From: GCA-2683135 sp964507445
Lineage (GTDB): Bacteria; Planctomycetota; GCA-002687715
DNA length: 64,000 nucleotides
Direction: 5' to 3'
Assembly (NCBI GenBank): GCA_964507445.1
Contig: CAZDQF010000001.1
Location: 186,001 to 250,000 of the forward strand
Below, one piece after another: positions 36,456 to 45,069 of the stretch. The position numbers were made by a program, and so were the translations under genes. The notes below the pieces were generated by a model, which did no database searches, was not told where the DNA came from, and saw only the letters and a program-made list of their open reading frames with translations. Position 1 is the first letter of the stretch. Each line of letters begins with the position of its first letter.

Positions 36456-37601
36456 TCACCGGTCCTCGATGGCGGCGCGGTAGACGTCGAGGGTCGCTCG
36501 GGCGCAGGCGCGCCAGGTGAACAGCTCCGCTCGGGCGCGCCCTCTCTCGGCGATCTCGTGAGCCTCGCCTCGATCCAGGGCCAGTGTCCTCAGTCCAGCG
36601 AACAGGGCGTCCTCGTCCTTCGGGTCGACGAGCAACGCGCCGTCGCCGCAGACCTCCCTCAACGCGTGGCTGTCCGAGGACAGGACGGGGACACCGGCGG
36701 CCATCCCTTCCAGCGCCGGGAGGCCGAACCCCTCGTACAACGATGGGTAGGCCATGACCGCGGCGCCCTTGAGCAACCTCACGGCGTCGGCATCGGAGAT
36801 GCGTCCCAGCCACCGAACGTGGTCGCCGATGCCCAGCTCCTCGACCACTTCGAACACCCGTTCGTGAGCCCACCCGGCGCGCCCTACGAGCACCAGGTGG
36901 TGCTCCGGTGCCGCCTCCACCAATCGGGCGAACGCCCGCACCAGTCGAACGAGGTTCTTACGAGGCTCCAGGGTTCCGAGGTACAGGATGTACGGTGAGG
37001 TGAGGCCGTGTCCCTCCGCTGCCGCCTGAATCTCCTCAGGGCTGAATTCCTGGCGGAACACCGGGTCCACGCCGAGGTGGGTGACCGACACGCGGTCCGG
37101 GTCCAGGTCGAAGGCCTCGATCAGATCCTGCCGCGCAAAATCCGAGATGGTGATCACGCGACTGACTCCGTGGACCAGCCGTTTGACGACGTCGTGCATG
37201 TGCCGGGACTGCATCTCGCTGACAAAGCCACGATCCCGGAGATAGGCGGTGTCGTAGAGGGTCGCCACCCGAGGTGCTCTGCGAACCGGGGTGACCGCGT
37301 AATCGGTGTCATGGAACAGGTCGAACGGTCCGGTGAAGGTCTCCGCGCTGACCGGCAGGAACCTGGCCATTGCGGGGACGAACCGCGCGGGAATAGGGGC
37401 TCCACAGAAGGTGGCACGGTCCGGGTCCGGCCATGGGTGTTGGGCCAGGACCTCGCGCCGGTTGCGCCAGAAGACCCCATACAATCGCAGCTGAAGGCTC
37501 GGGTCCGCCTCGAGCAGGGCGGGGACCAGGTTGCGAACGTAACGTCCGATTCCGAATCCCTGGAACAGGGCCGGTCGATAATCCAGGGCTACGGTGGTCA
37601 A
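36456..37601 (-). CDS. GT4-type glycosyltransferase B
   Basis: The 381-residue product matches the mannosyltransferase-like GT4 group. ALDYRPALFQGFGIGRYVRNL opens it, VITISDFARQDL and GVDPVFR lie mid-chain, and ILYLGTLEPRKNL with SLYEGFGLPALEGMAAGVPV form the nucleotide-sugar half. The only available start is a TTG at 37601, 15 bases after the flippase stop, and no good ribosome site is seen, so the start is uncertain. It lies between the flippase and transferase A in a three-gene unit for a surface polysaccharide. Confidence 0.9.
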   Translation of the reverse strand: MTTVALDYRPALFQGFGIGRYVRNLVPALLEADPSLQLRLYGVFWRNRREVLAQHPWPDPDRATFCGAPIPARFVPAMARFLPVSAETFTGPFDLFHDTDYAVTPVRRAPRVATLYDTAYLRDRGFVSEMQSRHMHDVVKRLVHGVSRVITISDFARQDLIEAFDLDPDRVSVTHLGVDPVFRQEFSPEEIQAAAEGHGLTSPYILYLGTLEPRKNLVRLVRAFARLVEAAPEHHLVLVGRAGWAHERVFEVVEELGIGDHVRWLGRISDADAVRLLKGAAVMAYPSLYEGFGLPALEGMAAGVPVLSSDSHALREVCGDGALLVDPKDEDALFAGLRTLALDRGEAHEIAERGRARAELFTWRACARATLDVYRAAIEDR

Positions 37602-37616
37602 GCTGGGAGGAGGATA

Positions 37617-39074
37617 TCAGACGTCGCGGAGGGCGCGCCTCAGCCCTCGACCGGCGGGTCCCCACAGCACCACGCTCCCGCTGACGACGGCCCCAGCGAT
37701 CGCCGTGAGGAGCAGCGGACCGCCGGACCGGGCGACGACGGCGAGGGTCACGGACAGGATGGCCGTGGGTATGAGCGTCCGCGCCAGGTCCCTGGCGACA
37801 AACGGGTGCCCGTGCCGCCTCGAGAACACCCTCAGGGTCGCGAACAAGACCCAGGCTTCCGTCGCGGCGGTGGTCATGGCAGCGGCCTCGAAGCCCAGGA
37901 TCGGCAAGAGGACGAGATTGCCCAGGGTGTTCAGGAGGAGACCTGTGACGGCGACCCGGAGCGCCGCCCGGTCCTCCCTGGACGCCACCGTGGCGGCGCC
38001 GACCACCGCAGTGGAGAACACGCATCCGAGGGCGATGGACAGCCACCGCAGGCTCGAGACGGACGAAGCGGGACCCTGCGTGAAGCGATCCCCATACAGC
38101 AGCCCAAGGAGCTCCTCCGACGCCATGGCGCCGGTGGTGGCGACCACCGCTCCGAGGCCGACCATGACGGTGAACGCCCGGGTGACCTGGAGATGGAATC
38201 GACCGTCTCCGTTGCGCAGACCGGCGGCGAAGAGGGGAAGGAGCGGAGCCGTCAGGACACCAGGCAACAGGAACAGGGGGTTGATACCCCGAAACGCCGC
38301 CGCATAGGCGCCCAGCTCGGCCTCTCCTCGGAGCGCGCGAACCAGGATCACGTCCACGTGGAAGTAGGCCGCCTGAACCAACACGGCCGCCCCCTGGAGC
38401 TTGGCGCCACGGAGCACCTGCTCGCCGGTGGGCGGACGGGACCGACTCCGGGGAACGTACCCCAGTCGTCGTCGAGCGAGCAGGGTGGTGCCGGCGACGT
38501 TGAGCAGCTCGCGGATGCTGGGGAGGCACGCGAAATAGAGCCCGGGGACCCCGACGGCGTGCAGCAGGAAGCACCCGGTCAGCACCGCGCCTTGGGCCGC
38601 CAACCCCATCAGTTGCAGCGCGCCCTGGGCTTGCCGCACTTGCGAGACCACGGACAGCCCGGCGGCGGGGCTGAGCAGCGCGGCGACGCAGCAGCACAGG
38701 AGGACCCACCGCCGGGGGCCCGGGGCCACCAAGAGCGCGCCGAGGAGAAACGCCGCAGCAGCAGCCCACGAGATCGTGCGCCGCCAGGTCAGGAGAGCCC
38801 CGAGGATCTGCCGTTCGTCCGCCGGAGCGCGGCCGATTTCCCGGATAGCCACGCTGCCTGTCCCCATGTCCATGACCACCGCGGAGAGCAGGAGGAGGCT
38901 GCTGACGAGGGCGTAGAACCCGAATTCGTCAGCGTCCAGGTAGCGCCCGAGGGTGGCGGTGATGAGCAGGCCCAGGAGGATGCGCACCATCCAGGAGGAG
39001 GCGAGCCAACCCTGGCTCCGGGTGACGTCACTCCCCGTACCGCCCGGCGACAGACCCCTCCCCTCTGGCTCCAT
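37617..39074 (-). CDS. Wzx-like polysaccharide flippase
   Basis: The 485-residue protein has about 12-14 membrane segments arranged as in the MATE-like oligosaccharide flippase superfamily. GWLASSWMVRILLGLLI opens it, and RFTQGPASSVSSLRWLSIALG lies in the second half. It should turn lipid-linked oligosaccharide across the inner membrane. It heads a unit with two GT4 transferases. No polymerase (Wzy) or chain-length regulator is present in the window, so the cluster is incomplete or relies on genes elsewhere. The start ATG at 39074 is 46 bases from the divergent ammonia-lyase gene. Confidence 0.82.
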   Translation of the reverse strand: MEPEGRGLSPGGTGSDVTRSQGWLASSWMVRILLGLLITATLGRYLDADEFGFYALVSSLLLLSAVVMDMGTGSVAIREIGRAPADERQILGALLTWRRTISWAAAAAFLLGALLVAPGPRRWVLLCCCVAALLSPAAGLSVVSQVRQAQGALQLMGLAAQGAVLTGCFLLHAVGVPGLYFACLPSIRELLNVAGTTLLARRRLGYVPRSRSRPPTGEQVLRGAKLQGAAVLVQAAYFHVDVILVRALRGEAELGAYAAAFRGINPLFLLPGVLTAPLLPLFAAGLRNGDGRFHLQVTRAFTVMVGLGAVVATTGAMASEELLGLLYGDRFTQGPASSVSSLRWLSIALGCVFSTAVVGAATVASREDRAALRVAVTGLLLNTLGNLVLLPILGFEAAAMTTAATEAWVLFATLRVFSRRHGHPFVARDLARTLIPTAILSVTLAVVARSGGPLLLTAIAGAVVSGSVVLWGPAGRGLRRALRDV

Positions 39075-39120
39075 CTGATCATGGTAACGCTTGCGTCAAA
39101 GCGCCGCGCGTACCTACCAT

Positions 39121-40695
39121 GTGCGCGACGTGGATAGCACACCCATCATCCTGAACGGCTCATCCCTGAGCCTCGACGCCGCCATGCGGGTGGCTTCCGG
39201 CTCCGGTGGTCAGGTCCGCATCGCTGACTCCGCGCGCCAACGCGTCCGGGAATGCCGGGCGTTGGTGGATCGCATCGTCGATCAGGCCGAGGTCGTGTAC
39301 GGCATCAACACCGGCTTCGGCAAGCTCAAGAACGTGACCATCGCAGGAGATCAGGTGGAGACGTTGCAGCGAAACCTCCTCCGCTCTCACGCCGTAGGCA
39401 TGGGAGGGGACGCCTCTCCCGAGGTGGTGCGGCTGCTGCTCCTGTACCGCCTCAACACGCTCCTTCAGGGGCACTCCGGCGTGAAGGAAGCCACCATCGA
39501 CCAGCTGCTGGCCTTGCTGACGAGGGATGTCTTGCCTGTCGTGCCCATGCAGGGTTCGGTGGGCGCGTCAGGGGATCTGGCGCCCTTGTCTCACCTGGCC
39601 CTGGTGCTGATCGGCGAGGGGCACGCTCAGGTGGACGGTGATCGCGTCACCGGCGCGGAGGCGCTCGACCGAGCCGGGATATCGCCGCTCCATCTGGGGG
39701 CCAAGGAAGGCCTGGCCCTCATCAACGGGACCCAGTTCTCGGCCGCCGTAGCCACCGTCGGATTGCATCGAGCCTGGACCGTCGCCGCCACCGCGGACAT
39801 CGCCTGCGCCCTCACCATTGAAGGGCTGATGGGAAGCGACGCGCCCTTCCAGGACCGCGTCGGGGCGCTGCGCCCTCACCCCGGACATCGGGAGGTGTCC
39901 AGCAACGTGCGGCGGATGCTCAAGGGCAGCGACGTCCTGGCGAGCCACACCTCCTGCGACCGTGTCCAGGACCCGTACTCGCTGCGTTGCGCTCCGCAGG
40001 TCCATGGCGCCGCCCGGGACGCGCTCCGTCATCTGACCGACGTGTTGGGCCGTGAAATCAACGCGGTCACGGACAACCCGTTGCTGTTTCCGGAGGATGG
40101 GTCGGCCGTGTCCGCAGGGAACTTTCACGGTGAACCCGTAGGGCTCCCGTCGGACTACGCCACCGCCGCGACGTCGGAGCTGGCCTCCATCTCCGAACGC
40201 CGCATCGAGAATCTGGTCAATCCTGACCTCTCCCACTTGCCACCGTTCCTCGCCGGTGGGACCCCGGGAGTCAACTCGGGCATGATGATCACCCATGTCC
40301 TCGCGGCGGCGTTGGTGAGCGAGAACAAGTCCCTCTCCCATCCGGCGTCGGTGGACTCCATCCCCACCTCCGCCAACCAGGAAGATCACGTCAGCATGAG
40401 CCCGATCGCGGCGCGACACCTCGATGAGGTGTCGACCAACACGATCCGCGTGCTGGCCGTGGAGTTGTTGTGCGGCTACTTCGCGATGCACTGGCGCCGC
40501 CCCCTGCGATCCGGCGCCGGTGTAGAGGCCGTCCTCGGGGTCCTCGAGAGCGCCGTGGCGCCGCCGGGCGAGGACCGGGCGTTCGTGGAAGATCTCCAGG
40601 TGATCGGACGGTTGATCACGGATCGAGCCCTCATCGCCGCGGCCGAGGCCGCCATCGGTCCCCTGGCCCGTGGGCGGGAGGACGGGGCCTCCTGA
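39121..40695 (+). CDS. hutH: Histidine ammonia-lyase-type MIO enzyme
   Basis: The product of about 524 residues matches HutH. VYGINTGFGKLKNV is near residue 60, and GSVGASGDLAPLSHL holds the Ala-Ser-Gly (149-151) that becomes the MIO electrophile. NPLLFPEDG lies mid-chain, and SANQEDHVSMSP carries the Glu typical of histidine rather than phenylalanine or tyrosine lyases. It should convert L-histidine to urocanate and ammonia. No ATG is available at the 5' end; GTG codons at 39121 and 39130 are the candidates. No hutU or hutI is nearby, so the rest of histidine breakdown must lie elsewhere. Confidence 0.87.
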   Translation: MRDVDSTPIILNGSSLSLDAAMRVASGSGGQVRIADSARQRVRECRALVDRIVDQAEVVYGINTGFGKLKNVTIAGDQVETLQRNLLRSHAVGMGGDASPEVVRLLLLYRLNTLLQGHSGVKEATIDQLLALLTRDVLPVVPMQGSVGASGDLAPLSHLALVLIGEGHAQVDGDRVTGAEALDRAGISPLHLGAKEGLALINGTQFSAAVATVGLHRAWTVAATADIACALTIEGLMGSDAPFQDRVGALRPHPGHREVSSNVRRMLKGSDVLASHTSCDRVQDPYSLRCAPQVHGAARDALRHLTDVLGREINAVTDNPLLFPEDGSAVSAGNFHGEPVGLPSDYATAATSELASISERRIENLVNPDLSHLPPFLAGGTPGVNSGMMITHVLAAALVSENKSLSHPASVDSIPTSANQEDHVSMSPIAARHLDEVSTNTIRVLAVELLCGYFAMHWRRPLRSGAGVEAVLGVLESAVAPPGEDRAFVEDLQVIGRLITDRALIAAAEAAIGPLARGREDGAS

Positions 40696-40764
40696 AGCGC
40701 GGCTTCGCGCGGGCCATTTGATGGCTCCAGTAGCAGGTTTCCCCTGGTCCCAGAGCGCATAGCG

Positions 40765-40794
40765 TTGCAGAAACGCCCTCCCATTGCCGATAAG
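40765..40794 (+). promoter_or_regulatory. Weak promoter candidate for the protease gene
   Basis: TTGCAG at 40765-40770 and GATAAG at 40789-40794, 18 bases apart, lie in the 125-base spacer before the protease gene. Both boxes are imperfect. Confidence 0.3.
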
Positions 40795-40820
40795 AGCATG
40801 CAGTGGGGAGGGGAACCGGC

Positions 40821-42110
40821 ATGTCCCGACAGGGGAATATGGACAGACGAAGAGCGGGTAGCGTCAGAGGAGCGCTGCTCGTCCTGATCAACGCATGCCT
40901 CGTCGTGAGCTTGGGCGCCGCAGCGGTCTGGGTCAGGGATGAACTGGACCAGCGAACTCGGGAGAATCAGCGATTGGTCTCCCAGTTGGCGTTCGCCAAG
41001 CACGAGCGCGACCGCGCGTCGTCGGAGAGTTCGCTGCGGTTCAAGCAGCTGTCGGACACAGCCCAGGCCTCCATCCGCTCCCTGGAATCGAGGATTGACG
41101 CCTCGGAACGTCGCCGGGCGAACCAGAGCGAGGCTCAGGCCCTGGGCCTGAAGCGAGTGGCCGCGGACGAGGCGCAGGAGCGCGCGTTGGCCATTGGCTC
41201 CTTGCGCCGCCGCCTGGACGATCTGGACCTGCGCCTCGGTGACCGCGTGGACCGAATCCGTTCGGACATCCGCCGCGAGCAGGCCGCGTTCCACGACATC
41301 CAGGAGCGATGGGACGACTCCATCTTCCTCATCCACTCCCGGTTCACGTACAAGACCCGGGAAGCTGATGGGACGGAGTCGGAGCACATCGGCACGGGGT
41401 GGGGCACCGGGTTCGTAGCCACCGTGAACGGGCACCTCATCACCAACAAGCACGTGGTGCATCCGTGGAAGTTCGATCCCGAGTTGGCGGCCATGGAATC
41501 CCTGGGCGAGGTGGAGATCCTCAAGGACAGCCTGGTGGTCGCTGCCTGGCGTTCCGGGCACCGCTGCATGACCGCCGCCGGTGACCCGGACCTGGCGGTG
41601 GGATTCAACACCGAACTGGGCAACCTGACGGTGGCCGCGAGCGCTGACGACAGCATGGTCACGAAGACCACGGAGATCGCCGGAACCACGCTCCGTTACC
41701 GGGTCCACGACCTGGATGACAACGACCTGGTGGTGATCGCCCTGGACAGCGAAGAGACCTTCGAACCCCTACCCTGCTCCACCTTCTCGAAGGGGGCTCC
41801 GGTCCGGAAGCTGGATCGGGTCATGACCCTTGGATTCCCCCGAGGGCAGCGGGGGCTGGAGTCCGAGCATGCGGTGACCTCGCCGTCGTTGGGCACCGTG
41901 CGGAAGGTGGAGAACACCATCCACATCACGGCGTCCATCATCCCCGGTAACTCGGGGGGGCCGTTGTTCAACGCGGATGGAGTGGTGGTGGGCATCGCCA
42001 CACGGATCTACTCCGAGACCCTCGGCATCTGCCTGAAGTTCGATCACGCCGCCAAGCTGTTGGCCGCGGTCCCCGGCGCTGTCGTGAAGGCCGCCGTGGT
42101 GGAGAAGTAA
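40821..42110 (+). CDS. Membrane-anchored trypsin-like serine protease with coiled coil
   Basis: The 429-residue protein has an N-terminal membrane helix (about 22-42), then a coiled coil to about residue 160 rich in Arg, Glu and Ser. A trypsin-like domain follows. The triad can be read as His in ITNKHVV, Asp in DDNDLVVIAL and Ser in IPGNSGGPLF. HtrA/DegP proteins share this domain order only in part: no PDZ domain follows. GGGGAGGGG lies seven bases before the ATG at 40821. The catalytic domain should sit outside the cytoplasm, held at a distance by the coiled coil. A role in envelope quality control is plausible but inferred. Confidence 0.85.
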   Translation: MSRQGNMDRRRAGSVRGALLVLINACLVVSLGAAAVWVRDELDQRTRENQRLVSQLAFAKHERDRASSESSLRFKQLSDTAQASIRSLESRIDASERRRANQSEAQALGLKRVAADEAQERALAIGSLRRRLDDLDLRLGDRVDRIRSDIRREQAAFHDIQERWDDSIFLIHSRFTYKTREADGTESEHIGTGWGTGFVATVNGHLITNKHVVHPWKFDPELAAMESLGEVEILKDSLVVAAWRSGHRCMTAAGDPDLAVGFNTELGNLTVAASADDSMVTKTTEIAGTTLRYRVHDLDDNDLVVIALDSEETFEPLPCSTFSKGAPVRKLDRVMTLGFPRGQRGLESEHAVTSPSLGTVRKVENTIHITASIIPGNSGGPLFNADGVVVGIATRIYSETLGICLKFDHAAKLLAAVPGAVVKAAVVEK

Positions 42111-42119
42111 GCGCCCCGC

Positions 42120-42851
42120 TCAGGCCCAGCGGCTCAGGATCACAGCGCACGCGGCCGCCACATTGAGGGACTCCACCGGCCCCGGCATGGGGATGGTCAC
42201 CTCGACCGCGTTGGAGGGCCGGACGGAGGCGCCGCCGCCCTCGTTGCCCAGGATCAGCGCGTAGCAGGACGGGACCGGGAGGCCGCGGATGTCCTCTCCT
42301 CCGCGCACCACTGGGAGCGCGACCACGTGGTCACAGGAATCGAAGCTGACCGCTGACGTGCCGACGCCGAGGGAGAGACGCAGCAGCGCCCCGGCGGAGG
42401 CCCTCAAAACCTTTGGCGATGTGAGGTCAGCGGTCCCGGGAAGCGCGAGGATGGCGGAGCAACCGAACGCCAGCGCGGTACGAGCGATGGCGCCGACGTT
42501 GCCCGGGTCCTGGAGGCCATCAAGGACCACGATCCGCTTGTGTTCCTGCAGCAACTCGGGGGCGGGGAGCAGCCGAGGCAAGGGCCCGACAGCGACCACC
42601 TCCTGAGGTGTCTTGACGTCCGCGAGCCGGGACAACGCGTGTGCCTCCACGGGCTGCACGGGGACAGCGCCGGACACCTCGCTCCAGTGAGCGACCGCCT
42701 CCTCGAGGCAGAACACCTGGCTGACCATGCCGGCGTCGATCGCCTCGGCGACGACCCTTCGCCCCTCGAGGAGCTGAAGGCCCAGCTCCTCGCGGACCTT
42801 CTTCCGGTCCAGGCGTTGCAGTCGTTTCAGATCCCACCTCTGATCGGGCAT
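42120..42851 (-). CDS. SpoU/TrmH-family RNA 2'-O-methyltransferase
   Basis: The 243-residue product has the three SPOUT motifs: LDGLQDPGNVGAIARTA near residue 110, ALILGNEGGG near 195, and IPMPGPVESLNVAAACAV near 215. An N-terminal substrate-binding domain with LEGRRVVAEAI precedes them. It should methylate a ribose 2'-OH in rRNA or tRNA using S-adenosylmethionine and a trefoil knot. The length fits RlmB-like rRNA enzymes, but RlmB and the TsnR-like group are hard to tell apart by eye. Divergent from the pseudouridine synthase gene by 29 bases. Confidence 0.88.
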   Translation of the reverse strand: MPDQRWDLKRLQRLDRKKVREELGLQLLEGRRVVAEAIDAGMVSQVFCLEEAVAHWSEVSGAVPVQPVEAHALSRLADVKTPQEVVAVGPLPRLLPAPELLQEHKRIVVLDGLQDPGNVGAIARTALAFGCSAILALPGTADLTSPKVLRASAGALLRLSLGVGTSAVSFDSCDHVVALPVVRGGEDIRGLPVPSCYALILGNEGGGASVRPSNAVEVTIPMPGPVESLNVAAACAVILSRWA

Positions 42852-42880
42852 ATCCCCTCGCCAGGCCTTATAACAGAGCC

Positions 42881-43852
42881 GTGAGCGCCAGAGACCTCTC
42901 GCAGCCTATCCGGGAAATCAGCTACGTCGTGGAGCCGCAGGAGGCCGGACGTCGCCTGGACACCTGGCTCCAGGATCGGATCACCTGGCGCTCCCGCTCC
43001 GATCTGCAACGGCGCATCATGGAGGAGCGGGTGCTGGTTGACGACCAGCCTGTGCGCAAGGGTACCAGGGTGAGGAGCGGTCAGCGAATTCGCGTCCTCG
43101 TCGAGCAGGGCCCGTGCACGGATTCGGTGCCGATTGACCAGATCCCCATTCGTGTCTTGTTCGAGGATCGCTGGCTGATCGTGCTGGACAAGGCCCCAGG
43201 CACTGTGGTGCACCCTGTCGGACGACACGTGATGGACACGGTTGTCAACGCCCTGCACGTGCGGCATCACGCTGGTGAAGGTGTGGTCGGCGATGTCCCT
43301 CCCATGATCGTTCACCGACTGGATCGGGAGACCAGCGGCGTGTTGGTCCTGGCCAAGGACGAGCTCGCGCGCAAGAGGTTGGGGGCAGACTTTGAGAATC
43401 GTCGAGTGACGAAGCGTTACCTGGCGGTGGTCAGCGGCCCCGTGACGCCAACCTGCGGGACCATAGACCTCCCCATCGGTCCGGACAGAGACGCGGAGAT
43501 CAAGCTGAAGGTGGCCTGCGTGCGCGATGGACGGCCGTCCCGAACAGGCTATGAGGTAGCAGCGGGTAACGACCTGCTCAGCCTGGTCCGTTGCTACCCC
43601 AGGACAGGCCGGCAACACCAGATCCGCGTGCACCTGGCCGCTATCGGACACCCGGTCCTCTGCGACAAGTTGTACGGCACCCCTACCCCGGTCACGGCGG
43701 GCATGCTGGACCCGCATGCTCCGGATCCGGATCGCGTCCTCATCGATCGGCAGGCCCTCCACGCTGAGCGGCTGGATTTCGTCCACCCCGTCACCGGCGA
43801 GGAGCTGGTGATGGAGGCCGCCCTGCCCGCGGACATGCGCGCGCTGCTCTGA
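42881..43852 (+). CDS. RluD-family pseudouridine synthase
   Basis: The 323-residue product has an N-terminal S4 RNA-binding domain (about 20-80, RRLDTWLQDR and VLVDDQPVRKGTRV). The RluA/RluD catalytic domain follows, with the catalytic Asp in VHRLDRETSGVLVLAK near residue 152 and RCYPRTGRQHQIRVHL near 240. It should isomerise uridines in 23S rRNA. The start is a GTG. Domain order fits RluD or RluC. Its stop is seven bases from the convergent carbonic-anhydrase-like gene. Confidence 0.9.
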   Translation: MSARDLSQPIREISYVVEPQEAGRRLDTWLQDRITWRSRSDLQRRIMEERVLVDDQPVRKGTRVRSGQRIRVLVEQGPCTDSVPIDQIPIRVLFEDRWLIVLDKAPGTVVHPVGRHVMDTVVNALHVRHHAGEGVVGDVPPMIVHRLDRETSGVLVLAKDELARKRLGADFENRRVTKRYLAVVSGPVTPTCGTIDLPIGPDRDAEIKLKVACVRDGRPSRTGYEVAAGNDLLSLVRCYPRTGRQHQIRVHLAAIGHPVLCDKLYGTPTPVTAGMLDPHAPDPDRVLIDRQALHAERLDFVHPVTGEELVMEAALPADMRALL

Positions 43853-43859
43853 CCCGATC

Positions 43860-44363
43860 CTATGATCGGGAATCGGAGGAGTGGTCGAGGGCCAGCCCGA
43901 GGTAGCGCTGGACGGTCTCCTCGAACTCGCGGAGCTCGTCCTCCCGAACGTCACGAACCACGCGCGCCGGCGATCCCACCACCAACTTGCGAGGCGGCAC
44001 GATCATCCCCACCGGGACCAGCGCCCCAGCCGCCACCAGGCACCCGTCGCCGATTCGCGCTCCAGGCAGCAGGATCGCGCCCATACCGATGAGGCAGCGG
44101 TCTCCGATCTGTCGGCAGTGGAGCATGACACCGTGACCGATGACGCAGTCGCTGCCCACCACAACGTCCTCGTCGTGCTGCGGGTGGACCACGGTGAGAT
44201 CCTGGACGTTGGTGCGCGGACCGACGGTGATGCTGGCGACGTCTCCCCGGATGACCGTGCCGTACCAGACGCTCACCGCCTCGCCCAAGGTGACGTCGCC
44301 GACGACGGTGGCGTTGTCTGCTATGTACGCGCGACCCTGCTTGATCAGATGGGGAGTCCTCAT
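43860..44363 (-). CDS. Gamma carbonic anhydrase-like hexapeptide protein (YrdA/PaaY type)
   Basis: The 167-residue product is a left-handed beta-helix of hexapeptide repeats (VVGDVTLGEAVSVWYGTVI and following). It has His residues at the expected zinc positions, in TVVHPQ and GHGVMLHC. The fold is shared by gamma carbonic anhydrases and by acyltransferase-like relatives, many of which lack measured activity. Its ATG overlaps the stop of the CPBP gene by four bases, so it is the last gene of the kinase-regulator-thiamin operon. Function within that operon is unknown. Confidence 0.85.
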   Translation of the reverse strand: MRTPHLIKQGRAYIADNATVVGDVTLGEAVSVWYGTVIRGDVASITVGPRTNVQDLTVVHPQHDEDVVVGSDCVIGHGVMLHCRQIGDRCLIGMGAILLPGARIGDGCLVAAGALVPVGMIVPPRKLVVGSPARVVRDVREDELREFEETVQRYLGLALDHSSDSRS

Positions 44364-45067
44364 GCGTCAGCAGGGTAGTAGAGGGTGACCAGATTATGAA
44401 CGCCGTGAAACACGATACAGGTCCACAACGATCGTGTGGTGGCCCGCAACAAGCCGAGGATGAGGCCCAGAACTGCGATGGGCAACCAGGTGAACGTCGG
44501 GTGGACCGAGACGAACGCCGCTGTCGACAGTCCGACGGCGATGCTGGAAGCGCCGGGCTCGCCGACGGTGCGGGCGATGGACTCTCGCATCCCGCCGTAG
44601 AGGAACCCTCGGAAGATCAACTCCTCGAGCAGCGGGACCACGACGACCAGGACCAGCGTCATGGCGGCGACCAGCGGAAACGCCCCCTCCGCAATGAGCC
44701 CATGGAACGAGCTCAGGCTGGACTGGACGGGGTTCTCGCCGTCGAGCACCTGCTCCTGATTCCATCGGTGGACCCACAGCACACCCGGGAGACAGACCGC
44801 GTAGGACCCCGCCCCGACCAGGAGGTCACGCCACCGCGGGCCGCGGATCGTCCCCACGTAGGGCGTCCATCGGTTTCGGTGCACCACCACGACCGCGGCG
44901 CAACCGACCAGACTGGCGAGGACGTAGCGGGCGAAGAACTGGGTTACCAGGCCGTCACCGAGATGGGTGGCCGCCGAACCGAGCCCCTGGACGAGGAGCA
45001 GGGAGCATAGCCCACACAGGACCAGGGACGGGCCGCTGTCGCCAGCCGGGGGGGCGGGATCCCGCAC
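44360..45067 (-). CDS. CPBP-family intramembrane protease
   Basis: The 235-residue protein has about seven membrane helices. The CPBP (Rce1-like) motifs are VPLLEELIFRGFLYGG near residue 145 with the catalytic Glu-Glu and Arg, a SVHPTF stretch, and FHGVHN near the C terminus with the conserved His and Asn. These enzymes cleave within membranes or process peptides. I chose the GTG at 45067, two bases after the thiG stop; the longer frame would run antisense-free through thiG and is less likely. It sits between thiG and the hexapeptide protein with tight junctions. Substrate unknown. Confidence 0.82.
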   Translation of the reverse strand: MRDPAPPAGDSGPSLVLCGLCSLLLVQGLGSAATHLGDGLVTQFFARYVLASLVGCAAVVVVHRNRWTPYVGTIRGPRWRDLLVGAGSYAVCLPGVLWVHRWNQEQVLDGENPVQSSLSSFHGLIAEGAFPLVAAMTLVLVVVVPLLEELIFRGFLYGGMRESIARTVGEPGASSIAVGLSTAAFVSVHPTFTWLPIAVLGLILGLLRATTRSLWTCIVFHGVHNLVTLYYPADA

Positions 45068-45069
45068 GG

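Noticed and set aside
37008..39137. A 709-codon plus-strand open frame
   Set aside because: It is antisense to the flippase and glycosyltransferase genes; the product is Gly/Arg/Glu/Gln-rich with no fold-like pattern.
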